A stretch of DNA of 64,000 nucleotides from COE1 sp963596435 (lineage in GTDB: Bacteria > Bacillota > Clostridia > Lachnospirales > Lachnospiraceae), in the NCBI GenBank assembly GCA_963596435.1, contig CAVBMG010000003.1, positions 1 through 64,000 on the forward strand, in the 5' to 3' direction. Under the pieces are notes generated by a model, which was given only the letters and a program-made list of their open reading frames with translations, did no database searches and was not told the DNA's origin. Shown one piece after another: positions 17,135 through 24,766 of the stretch. Within the stretch, counting starts at the first letter, position 1. Every line of letters begins with the position of its first letter. A program made the translations under genes and the position numbers.

Positions 17135-17791
17135 TTACTTGCACAATGCAATCACTGCATCAGCGACTTCCTCAATCGTCATATTGGAAGAATCCAGAAG
17201 AATTGCGTCTTCTGCCTGCTTTAGCGGTGAGATTTCTCTTGTCATGTCTCTGTGATCTCTTTCAATAATATCTTTTTCTATCTCTTCCAGATTACAGTCT
17301 ATGCCTTTTGCCTTCTGTTCCTCATAACGGCGCTTTGCTCTGACTGCACTGCTGGCTGTCAGATAGATTTTTACATTTGCATCCGGCAATACGACTGTAC
17401 CGATATCTCTTCCGTCCATTACTACATTTTCTTTTGCTGCAAGCTTTCTCTGTAATTCCACCAGTTTGGTACGCACCTTGGGATTTACACTGGTAGCAGA
17501 TGCCATACGGCTTACTTCCTCTGTACGAATCAGCCCATTTACGTTTCTGCCATTGAGCCACACTACCTGCTCTCCGTTTTCATAGGTGATCGTAACATCT
17601 ATCTGATCTACGGAGGATTCTATTTTTCCCTGATCATCTGCACTGATACCTGCTTCCAGAAAATACAATGCCATAGCGCGATACATGGCACCTGTGTCAA
17701 CATAAATGTAATTTCTTTTCTTTGCGATCAATTTTGCAATCGTACTTTTGCCAGCGCCTGCTGGTCCATCTATTGCGATATTATAACTCAT
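17135..17791 (-). CDS. cmk: Cytidylate kinase
   Basis: Transfers phosphate from ATP to CMP or dCMP. The 218-residue protein begins MSYNIAIDGPAGAGKST, a P-loop at residues 9-17, followed by YVDTGAMYRA, MDGRDIGTVVLPDA and the ERDHRD lid. Longer in-frame starts exist (17803 and 17869), but conservation begins at 17791. It sits 28 bases after the flavoprotein gene and 53 before ispH; cmk-ispH-rpsA is a common clostridial order. Confidence 0.94.
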   Translation of the reverse strand: MSYNIAIDGPAGAGKSTIAKLIAKKRNYIYVDTGAMYRAMALYFLEAGISADDQGKIESSVDQIDVTITYENGEQVVWLNGRNVNGLIRTEEVSRMASATSVNPKVRTKLVELQRKLAAKENVVMDGRDIGTVVLPDANVKIYLTASSAVRAKRRYEEQKAKGIDCNLEEIEKDIIERDHRDMTREISPLKQAEDAILLDSSNMTIEEVADAVIALCK

Positions 17792-17819
17792 ATTTATTAC
17801 CATACCTTTCTGATATCCA

Positions 17820-19058
17820 TTATTCCTCTGCTGCACTTTCTCCTGCCAGATGACCGGTTGACCATGCAATCTGTAGATTATAGCCTCCGGTCAACGCATC
17901 CAGATCCAACACTTCACCTGCAAAATAAAGTCCTTTTATATTTCTGGATTCCATTGTAGACGGATTGATCTCTGATACTTTCACACCGCCCTTGGTTATA
18001 ATTGCTTCATTATAATCACGCACGCCGGTAATTGTCAGTTCAAGATGCTTGATTGTATGAAGGAAGCGTTCTCTTTCTTCCTTTGTGATCTCATTGACTT
18101 TTCTTTCAGGATCTATCTGTGCCAGGCTCGGCATAATATTTAACATTTTAGCCGGGAACAACGCTGCAATGGCATTTTTGAACTGCTTATTTCTGTTGGC
18201 ATCAAACTCTCTTAATATTCGTTTGTCCAATTGTTCATGTGTTAATGCAGGTTTTAAATCTATATATAATTTTGCTTGTTTTCCCGCTGCTTTATGCACA
18301 TAATGGCTACTGCCGCTTAACATGAGCGGTCCACTGACTCCATAATGGGTGAACAGCATTTCTCCAAAGTCAGAATAAATCTCTCTTCCATCCACTTCAA
18401 TCCGGGCTTCTACATTCCTTAACGATAAGCCCTGGAGCTGTTTACACCACTCTTCCTGCACTACAAAGGGAACAAGTGCCGGTGAAAGCTTTGTAACTGT
18501 ATGTCCTGCTTCCCTGGCAAAACGATAACCGTCGCCTGTTGAACCTGTCAAAACATAGGAAATACCACCTGTTGCAACAATTACTTTGTCTGCATTCAGC
18601 TTTTCTCCATTTTTGAGCTGTACTCCGGTAACGGTTTTCTCATTTTCATTAATCAAAAGCTTGCCGACTTCTGTGTGAAGACGCACTTTTACTCCCGCCT
18701 GATGCAGTTGATGATCCAGTGCCCTTAATATATCAGAGCTGTGATCTGATTCTGGAAAAACTCTCTGTCCTCTTTCTATTTTCAGTGGACATCCTGCTTC
18801 TTCAAAAAAGCGCATAACCGCCTGATTATCATATCCATATATTGCGCTGTAAAGGAACTTGCTGTGTTCCATTACATTTGCAAAAAGATCCTCTGTATCA
18901 CAGGCATTTGTCACATTACATCTGCCTTTTCCTGTAATAAAGAGTTTCTTTCCGGTTTTCTCATTTTTTTCTAATAATATAACTTCAGAACCCGCCTTTG
19001 CAGCAGTGATCGCTGCCATCATTCCAGCAGGTCCTGCTCCAATGATCAATATTTTCAC
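17820..19058 (-). CDS. HI0933/YhiN-family FAD-dependent oxidoreductase
   Basis: Flavoprotein of unknown substrate. The 412-residue protein starts with the FAD-binding motif IIGAGPAGMMAAITAA, then TGKGRCNVTN near residue 45, VIVATGGISYVLTGSTGDG in the middle, and GGYNLQIAWSTGHLAG at the C-terminus, all typical of the family. BaiN, implicated in bile-acid 7-dehydroxylation, belongs to the same family, but that function cannot be assumed because this gene is near-universal in Lachnospiraceae. It overlaps the upstream RpiR regulator by four bases (ATGA). Confidence 0.88.
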   Translation of the reverse strand: MKILIIGAGPAGMMAAITAAKAGSEVILLEKNEKTGKKLFITGKGRCNVTNACDTEDLFANVMEHSKFLYSAIYGYDNQAVMRFFEEAGCPLKIERGQRVFPESDHSSDILRALDHQLHQAGVKVRLHTEVGKLLINENEKTVTGVQLKNGEKLNADKVIVATGGISYVLTGSTGDGYRFAREAGHTVTKLSPALVPFVVQEEWCKQLQGLSLRNVEARIEVDGREIYSDFGEMLFTHYGVSGPLMLSGSSHYVHKAAGKQAKLYIDLKPALTHEQLDKRILREFDANRNKQFKNAIAALFPAKMLNIMPSLAQIDPERKVNEITKEERERFLHTIKHLELTITGVRDYNEAIITKGGVKVSEINPSTMESRNIKGLYFAGEVLDLDALTGGYNLQIAWSTGHLAGESAAEE

Positions 19059-19984
19059 AATTTCTGTTCCTTTTCTTTCTGCAATGGAGTACTTAACAGA
19101 GATTCATCAATGTAATTGAATTCATCCTTCAAATATACCTGATAGTTATCCCATGCCTGTCCAAGACTTTCCAGATTCTTCTTCACATCATCAGGACGTT
19201 TCAGACATAATGCTACAACCAGTGCATTGATAAGGCTCAATGGTGCTACCAGAGAATCTACAATAGATACCATGTCGCTTCTTGCCAGTAGATTGCAGGA
19301 TGAATACAGACACATGGGAGAATAGATCGTATCTGTTATTGTAATAATCTTAGCCTGTCTGTCGTTGGCAAATTCCATAGCCTTCAGGGTTCGCATGGAA
19401 TATCTCGGAAAACTGATTCCAATTAATGCGTCCTTCTCATCAATGCGAATCATCTGTTCAAAAATCTCTGTTGTATTTGTTGAATTCAGCAAAAAAACGT
19501 TTCCCCTGATCATATTCAGATAGAATTGCAGGAAACGTGCCAGCGGATCACAGCTTCTGATTCCAATAATATAGACATTTTTAGCTTCCAGGATAATGTC
19601 TACTGCCATTTCAAAAGTATGTGGGTCCACATGCTCTATTGTATCGCTGATTTTCTCCATATCCGAAGTCAATACAGATGTTAATATTTCTGATTGAGTA
19701 CTTTTTCCATATTTAACGCCAATCTTCTGTACAGAATTAAGCTTGTTCTTCACCCATTCAGCCAGATCCTCCTGAAATTCAGGATAGCCCTCATAACCTA
19801 ATGAATAGGCAAAACGAACCACTGTAGATTCACTCACCCCTACGGTAGTTCCCAACTTGGCAGCAGTCATAAATGCAGCCTGCTCATAATGATCTATGAT
19901 AAAGGTTGCAATCTTCTTATGACCCTTGCTCATTTTATTAAATTTTTCATTAATTCTGGACATGGTATCAATCTTGTATTCCAT
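19055..19984 (-). CDS. MurR/RpiR-family transcription regulator
   Basis: Sugar-phosphate-sensing regulator. The 309-residue protein has an N-terminal RpiR helix-turn-helix (about 1-78, with LGTTVGVSESTVVRFAYSLG) and a SIS domain (about 125-260, VYIIGIRSCDPLARFL) that normally binds a phosphosugar. AGGA lies about eight bases before the ATG. It lies 13 bases after a TetR gene and overlaps the flavoprotein gene, so all three are likely co-transcribed. No sugar gene adjoins it, so its ligand is open. Confidence 0.88.
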   Translation of the reverse strand: MEYKIDTMSRINEKFNKMSKGHKKIATFIIDHYEQAAFMTAAKLGTTVGVSESTVVRFAYSLGYEGYPEFQEDLAEWVKNKLNSVQKIGVKYGKSTQSEILTSVLTSDMEKISDTIEHVDPHTFEMAVDIILEAKNVYIIGIRSCDPLARFLQFYLNMIRGNVFLLNSTNTTEIFEQMIRIDEKDALIGISFPRYSMRTLKAMEFANDRQAKIITITDTIYSPMCLYSSCNLLARSDMVSIVDSLVAPLSLINALVVALCLKRPDDVKKNLESLGQAWDNYQVYLKDEFNYIDESLLSTPLQKEKEQKL

Positions 19985-19997
19985 CTGTTGTCCTCAC

Positions 19998-20543
19998 TTA
20001 TGAGCAGCTTTTGTATATATCTTCCAAAAGATCTAACGTTTCTTCCTTCGTCAGATCGTAATCTCCTGTTAATACCATGCACGCGCATCCATGAATGAAT
20101 ATCCACATTTTCATAAATAATCCACTTGGATTGCTGCATCCGTTTGCTGCAGCTTTATTAATTTCTTTTGCTACAGCTCCTGTACTTCCATTTAACAATT
20201 CATATAAACTTCTATCTCCTCTATTGTCTGACAGGAACAATAGCTGAAACAGTTTACGTTCTTCTTTCGCAAAATCTATATAAGCAAGTCCCAGGTGAAT
20301 AAAAGGTGTCTGCACTTCGGACTCGAATTTTTCATAATAATCTGCAAATAAATCTATCGCTTTCTGATAAACTTCTGTATATAACTCTGTCATATTGGCA
20401 TAAACCCTGAAAATAGGCTGAGTAGAGCATCCAATTTTGTTTGCCAGTTTTCTGGCAGTTACATTCTCTATACCTTCTTCTTTCGCCAATTGAACAGCTG
20501 TTTCCAATATCATGTTTTTTGTCACGGACTCTTTTCTTGCCAT
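19998..20543 (-). CDS. TetR-family transcription regulator
   Basis: The 181-residue protein has a TetR helix-turn-helix at about 5-55 (MILETAVQLAKEEGIENV, then ARKLANKIGCSTQPIFRVY) and a C-terminal ligand domain of the TetR_C type. ATG 20543 has GAGG six bases upstream and is preferred over in-frame ATGs at 20549 and 20555. A promoter and palindrome upstream suggest self-repression. It heads a run of six genes ending in rpsA. Confidence 0.88.
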   Translation of the reverse strand: MARKESVTKNMILETAVQLAKEEGIENVTARKLANKIGCSTQPIFRVYANMTELYTEVYQKAIDLFADYYEKFESEVQTPFIHLGLAYIDFAKEERKLFQLLFLSDNRGDRSLYELLNGSTGAVAKEINKAAANGCSNPSGLFMKMWIFIHGCACMVLTGDYDLTKEETLDLLEDIYKSCS

Positions 20544-20650
20544 GGTCATCCTCATTTCTACGCATTTTGCGCACTATCGCAGTTTCTCTTTTGTATACAG
20601 ATGACAGCCTGTGGCTATCATTCAGGCGGCATCATTTATTATTTACAGTA

Positions 20651-20664
20651 ATAACACATGTTAT
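20651..20664. promoter_or_regulatory. Palindromic operator overlapping the tetR promoter
   Basis: ATAACA (20651-20656) and TGTTAT (20659-20664) form a 6+6 inverted repeat that touches the -10 box at 20663-20668. The placement is typical of a TetR-type autorepression site. Confidence 0.45.
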
Positions 20665-20691
20665 GATAAATTGTTTTTATTCGTCTGTCAA
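20663..20691 (-). promoter_or_regulatory. Promoter of the tetR-rpiR-cmk-ispH-rpsA unit
   Basis: Consensus TTGACA (20686-20691) and TATCAT (20663-20668) on the minus strand, 17-base spacer. The start site would be near 20656, leaving a leader of roughly 110 bases before tetR. Confidence 0.65.
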
Positions 20692-20708
20692 GTATGCTTC
20701 AACTCAAA

Positions 20709-20746
20709 ATCAGTATCGGATCATAAGTTTATGACCCGATACTGAT
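20709..20746 (-). terminator. Terminator of the decarboxylase operon
   Basis: An 11-base stem (20709-20719 and 20736-20746) continues after one mismatch into a further 6-base stem (20721-20726 and 20729-20734). On the minus strand TTTTGAGTT follows. It lies 34 bases past the last stop of the operon. Confidence 0.8.
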
Positions 20747-20779
20747 ATAAAACCTGTAATGATAGAAGAATCACACAAA

Positions 20780-22216
20780 TTAAACAGGATATGCTCCGTT
20801 CTTAGTGTCTGCTTCTGTCAAATCAACCTTCTTCTGCTGAGCTTCACGATATTTGAAGAATTCAACAGCTACCTGAGGGAATAATGCATAGCTTAATACA
20901 TCTTCATCCTGCTGTTTCCACTGCTTCATTTCTTCTTCAATCTTAGGAAGTTCGTTAGGAATCAAATCTGCAGGACGGCATGTAATGATATGTTCTTTCT
21001 CTTCTGCTGAAAGAACCTTATCCTGTACTTCCTTATTGAAAGGTTTTACAGTCTGACCATACTCGCCACGTAATACAGCCTTGGTTTCCTTTGTAGCCAT
21101 CTTATATCTCTCACCCATTAATACGTTAAATACAGCCTGTGTACCAACGATCTGAGATGAAGGTGTAACAAGAGGTGGCTCACCTAAGTCTTTACGAACT
21201 CTAGGGATCTCTTCAAGTACTTCATAATACTTGTCTTCTGCGTTCTGTTCCTTTAACTGGCTAACCATGTTGGATAACATACCACCTGGTACCTGGTATA
21301 ACAGAGTCTTGATATCAACACCAAGAACCTTAGGATTCATAAGTCCGCTCTTTAAGCACTCTTCTCTGTAAGGTCTGAAGTGATCTGCAATCTTGGATAA
21401 CAGAGTCTGATCAATTCCTGTATCATATGGTGTGTTCTTTAATGTCTCAACCATAACTTCTGTTGCAGGCTGAGAAGTTCCCATTGCAAATGGAGAAATT
21501 GCACAGTCGATTACGTCAACACCAGCTTCGATAGCTTTCATGTATGTCATGGAAGCAACACCTGATGTATAGTGTGTATGCAGCTGGATAGGAAGCTTAG
21601 TAGAAGACTTCATAGCCTTAATCAGCTCTTCTGCCTTGTAAGGTACTAACAGACCAGCCATATCCTTGATACAGATAGAATCAGCACCCATCTCTTCAAT
21701 GTTCTTAGCCATCTGCATCCAGTAATCCAATGTATATGCATCGCCTAATGTATAAGATAATGCTACCTGAGCATGACCTCTGCCTTCTCTCTGCTTGATA
21801 GCGTTAGCTGCGTTTACAGAACTCTGTAAGTTACGCAGATCGTTGAAGCAGTCGAAGATTCTGATGATATCAATACCGTTTGCGATAGACTTCTCAACGA
21901 ACTCTGTTACAACATCATCAGCATAATGACGATATCCGAGGATATTCTGACCTCTGAAAAGCATCTGTAAAGGTGTATTCTTAACCTTATCCTTAATCTT
22001 TCTTAATCTTTCCCATGGATCTTCCTTTAAGAAACGTAAGGAAGCATCGAATGTAGCGCCGCCCCAGCACTCAAGTGAGTGATAACCAACCTGATCCATT
22101 GTCTCAAGGATTGGAAGCATTAATTCGGTCGGCATTCTTGTTGCTATTAAAGACTGATGTGCATCACGAAGAACTGTTTCTGTGATACCAACAGGTTTCT
22201 TAACTATTTCTGACAT
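20780..22216 (-). CDS. oadA: Oxaloacetate decarboxylase alpha / 5S-type carboxyltransferase without biotin domain
   Basis: Moves a carboxyl group between oxaloacetate and biotin. The 478-residue TIM-barrel protein has ETVLRDAHQSLIATRM near the start, GATFDASLRFLKEDPW, SICIKDMAGLL with the carboxylated Lys, and LHTHYTSG metal ligands, followed by a PYC_OADA domain. The C-terminal biotinyl domain of classical OadA is absent; a separate carrier gene lies two genes upstream. AGGAGG lies ten bases before the ATG. The form matches pyruvate carboxylase subunit B or the 5S subunit of transcarboxylase; the neighbours favour a Na+-pump role. Confidence 0.92.
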   Translation of the reverse strand: MSEIVKKPVGITETVLRDAHQSLIATRMPTELMLPILETMDQVGYHSLECWGGATFDASLRFLKEDPWERLRKIKDKVKNTPLQMLFRGQNILGYRHYADDVVTEFVEKSIANGIDIIRIFDCFNDLRNLQSSVNAANAIKQREGRGHAQVALSYTLGDAYTLDYWMQMAKNIEEMGADSICIKDMAGLLVPYKAEELIKAMKSSTKLPIQLHTHYTSGVASMTYMKAIEAGVDVIDCAISPFAMGTSQPATEVMVETLKNTPYDTGIDQTLLSKIADHFRPYREECLKSGLMNPKVLGVDIKTLLYQVPGGMLSNMVSQLKEQNAEDKYYEVLEEIPRVRKDLGEPPLVTPSSQIVGTQAVFNVLMGERYKMATKETKAVLRGEYGQTVKPFNKEVQDKVLSAEEKEHIITCRPADLIPNELPKIEEEMKQWKQQDEDVLSYALFPQVAVEFFKYREAQQKKVDLTEADTKNGAYPV

Positions 22217-22272
22217 TACCTTTATTCCTCCTAGATATATTTACTAAATAACTAAACTATGCTATGCATGGC

Positions 22273-23421
22273 TTAAAAGATTCCAAAGATGGCCATGAAT
22301 GTACCAGCTGCTACTGCAGTACCGATAACACCTGCTACGTTAGGTCCCATAGCATGCATAAGCAGGAAGTTAGTAGGATCAGATTCTGCACCAACCTTCT
22401 GGGATACACGAGCTGCCATAGGAACGGCAGATACACCTGCTGAACCAATCAGAGGATTAACCTTACCATGTGTCAGTACACACATCAGCTTACCAAACAG
22501 AACACCTGCTGCTGTACCAAATGCAAATGCTGCAAGACCAAGAATAACGATCTTGATTGTCTGCATATTTAAGAATGCTTCTGCACTTGTTGTAGCACCT
22601 ACGGATGTACCAAGTAAGATAACTACGATGTACATTAATGCATTGGATGCAGTATCTGTTAACTGTCTAACTACACCTGATTCTCTAAACAGGTTACCTA
22701 ACATCAGCATACCAACAAGAGGAGCTGTTGTAGGAAGAATCAGACATACAACAATAGTAACAACGATAGGGAAAAGGATCTTCTCAAGCTTGGATACAGG
22801 ACGAAGCTGACCCATCTTGATCTTTCTTTCCTTCTCAGTTGTAAGAAGCTTCATAATAGGTGGCTGGATAATAGGAACCAGTGACATATAAGAATATGCT
22901 GCTACAGCGATAGGTCCAAGTAATGCAGTCTGTCCAAGCTTACCTGCAAGGAAGATAGATGTAGGACCGTCAGCACCACCAATGATAGATACAGCAGCTG
23001 CTGCCTTATCATTAAAGCCAAGTGCGATTGCTCCGAAGTATGCGGCAAAGATACCGAACTGAGCAGCGGCACCAAGCAGGAAACTCTTAGGATTGGCAAT
23101 CAGAGGGCCAAAGTCTGTCATGGCACCAACGCCCATGAAGATCAGAGATGGTAAAATTGCCCATTCATCCAGTAAATAGAAATAATACAGTAATCCGCCG
23201 GCTGTTCCGTCCGCACCGATTGGAGCGATAATATCCGGATAAATATTAACCAGCAGCATACCAAATGCTATCGGGGTTAACAGCAATGGTTCAAAGCCTT
23301 TTGCGATAGCAAGATAAAGAAATAAACAAGCCACGGCAATCATGATGATATTACCACCAGTCAGGTTGAAGAACGCTGTCTGGTGAATCAGATTGTCCAA
23401 TGTAGTTGCTATATAAGACAT
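22273..23421 (-). CDS. oadB: Na+-translocating decarboxylase beta subunit
   Basis: Membrane pump subunit that decarboxylates carboxybiotin and exports Na+. The 382-residue protein has about nine to eleven hydrophobic segments and the conserved GADGPTSIFLAGKLG region, plus GSAGVSAVPMAARVSQ near the C-terminus, which form the Na+/carboxybiotin site in OadB/MmdB. It lies between the biotin carrier and oadA in the operon. Confidence 0.95.
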   Translation of the reverse strand: MSYIATTLDNLIHQTAFFNLTGGNIIMIAVACLFLYLAIAKGFEPLLLTPIAFGMLLVNIYPDIIAPIGADGTAGGLLYYFYLLDEWAILPSLIFMGVGAMTDFGPLIANPKSFLLGAAAQFGIFAAYFGAIALGFNDKAAAAVSIIGGADGPTSIFLAGKLGQTALLGPIAVAAYSYMSLVPIIQPPIMKLLTTEKERKIKMGQLRPVSKLEKILFPIVVTIVVCLILPTTAPLVGMLMLGNLFRESGVVRQLTDTASNALMYIVVILLGTSVGATTSAEAFLNMQTIKIVILGLAAFAFGTAAGVLFGKLMCVLTHGKVNPLIGSAGVSAVPMAARVSQKVGAESDPTNFLLMHAMGPNVAGVIGTAVAAGTFMAIFGIF

Positions 23422-23447
23422 TTTGTTGACCTCCTATTGTATTCATT

Positions 23448-23480
23448 GTAATGATATCATTTCTGCAATAATACCATTAC
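23448..23480 (-). other. Intercistronic hairpin between the biotin-carrier gene and oadB
   Basis: A 14-base stem (23448-23461 and 23467-23480), including two G-U pairs in the RNA, with a 5-base loop and no U-tail. It may protect the upstream biotin-carrier mRNA from 3' decay, or reduce read-through into oadB. Confidence 0.55.
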
Positions 23481-23522
23481 ACAAGATGCTCAGAAATTAT
23501 ATTTCCGGGCAAATAGCTGCAC

Positions 23523-23891
23523 TTAGTTTAAAGTAGCCAGTACAGCGCCTGCTTCAATAGCGTCACCAACTGCAACATCAATGCTTGCAACAGTACCATC
23601 CTGAGGTGCTACAACAGGAATTTCCATCTTCATAGCTTCGATGATAACTACTGCGTCACCCTTCTTAACAGCCTGTCCAACATTAGCTTCGATCTTGAAT
23701 ACCTTACCAGCTGCGCCTGCTTCTACCTTTACGCTGCCAGCGCCTGCTGCTGCCTTAGGTGCGGCTTTTGGAGCTGCCTTAGGTGCTGCCTTTGGAGCTG
23801 CGGCTGCTACAGGTGCTGCACCTGTGGATGCGCCTTCTTCTACTACTACATCATATACGTTGCCGTTAACGGTAATTGTATAATTCTTCAT
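23523..23891 (-). CDS. mmdC: Biotin carrier subunit with Ala-Pro-Lys linker
   Basis: Small biotinylated carrier that shuttles CO2 between carboxyltransferase and membrane subunits. The 122-residue protein has a short N-terminal strand (MKNYTITVNGNVYDVVV), a flexible linker of repeated APKA units (about 25-50), and a biotinyl domain with EAMKMEIPV, whose central Lys takes biotin. The linker is typical of MmdC and OadA carriers and lets the domain swing. Confidence 0.94.
   Translation of the reverse strand: MKNYTITVNGNVYDVVVEEGASTGAAPVAAAAPKAAPKAAPKAAPKAAAGAGSVKVEAGAAGKVFKIEANVGQAVKKGDAVVIIEAMKMEIPVVAPQDGTVASIDVAVGDAIEAGAVLATLN
23758..23805. repeat. 12-base tandem repeats encoding the APKA linker
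   Basis: Four 12-base units (from 23758, 23770, 23782 and 23794) alternate between GGTGC- and GGAGC-type forms on the plus strand, giving a 24-base higher period. They encode the Ala-Pro-Lys-Ala repeats of the biotin carrier and are a possible site of slippage in length. Confidence 0.6.
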
Positions 23892-23935
23892 TTTAATATC
23901 CTCCTAAAATCAATACATTTCTTTTGATTATGTGA

Positions 23936-24748
23936 TTATGCATTCTTCCATTTTCTGGTAGATGCTCTCTTGATACTTCTTACCTGGAAACCATCTGTTG
24001 ATGTTCCTTCATATGCTGCGATTGCAGCTGCAATAACTGCTACAAGTTCTGTGTCATCAGCTAATTCTTCCTCTTCTACAACTGGTGCTGCAGGTACAGG
24101 TGCTGCTGCAGGAGCAGGAGCTGCCTTCTTGGAGAATTTCTCCTGAATCTTGGGAATAAATGAGAAGCAGGAAATAATCAGGCTGATCAGGATCAATACG
24201 ATAAATACAGTACCCATACCGATTAAAGTATTCAATGCTGCTTTACCCATTAAATCTCCCATTGACTTATTCAGGTTCAATGTGCAGGATGTCAGTGTCA
24301 GATAAATATCATTTGTGAAGATAAGTTCTACAGAACCTTCTCCCTTCTCACCTGTTACAGGAACTGTAACAATGATCGTATCATCATCGACTGTTGCTTC
24401 AATTGCATCAGATACTGTGATATTTCCGATTTCTTCCATACCGGATTCAAAAGAAGTTAATGCACTCTTGATTCCCTTGCCTTCACAGCTGAAAGAAGAA
24501 TCACCGGCATACTGGGAGTAAGTACTGGTATATAAATCACCTAATTCGATATTGTTGTAGTTGGTTGTCAACTCATCAATATCATTATTCTGTACAAGTC
24601 CTGCTGTCAGAGCAATGATCTGAGGAGCTTTTGCTTCTGCTGCATCAATTTTGCTCTGCTGGAAGTCACTGATCGTATTGTCAGAACCACATGCCGTTAA
24701 GCTGAATACACAGGTAAGCATTAATAAAGCCTTTACGATTTTCTTCAT
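23936..24748 (-). CDS. oadG: OadG-family pump subunit with large lipoprotein N-terminal domain
   Basis: Gamma-type subunit that tethers the decarboxylase complex. The 270-residue protein has a lipoprotein signal ending LTACGS (Cys near residue 20), a secreted domain of about 140 residues, a transmembrane helix (about 167-190, MGTVFIVLILISLIISC), a Pro-Ala-rich acidic linker, and a C-terminal tail RSIKRASTRKWKNA like OadG. Classical OadG is under about 100 residues and lacks the outer domain. ATG 24748 is favoured over GTG 24760, which almost touches the AAAGGG site. It lies 18 bases after mmdA. Confidence 0.85.
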   Translation of the reverse strand: MKKIVKALLMLTCVFSLTACGSDNTISDFQQSKIDAAEAKAPQIIALTAGLVQNNDIDELTTNYNNIELGDLYTSTYSQYAGDSSFSCEGKGIKSALTSFESGMEEIGNITVSDAIEATVDDDTIIVTVPVTGEKGEGSVELIFTNDIYLTLTSCTLNLNKSMGDLMGKAALNTLIGMGTVFIVLILISLIISCFSFIPKIQEKFSKKAAPAPAAAPVPAAPVVEEEELADDTELVAVIAAAIAAYEGTSTDGFQVRSIKRASTRKWKNA

Positions 24749-24766
24749 ATTAACGTTCACCCTTTC

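Noticed and set aside
17820..19058. BaiN (bile-acid 7-dehydroxylation) for the FAD protein
   Set aside because: The family is widespread in Lachnospiraceae and no bai gene is near; the family name alone does not support a bile-acid role.
23758..23805. CRISPR-like or variable-number repeat array
   Set aside because: The four 12-base units are within the biotin-carrier coding frame, have no spacers and encode its flexible APKA linker.
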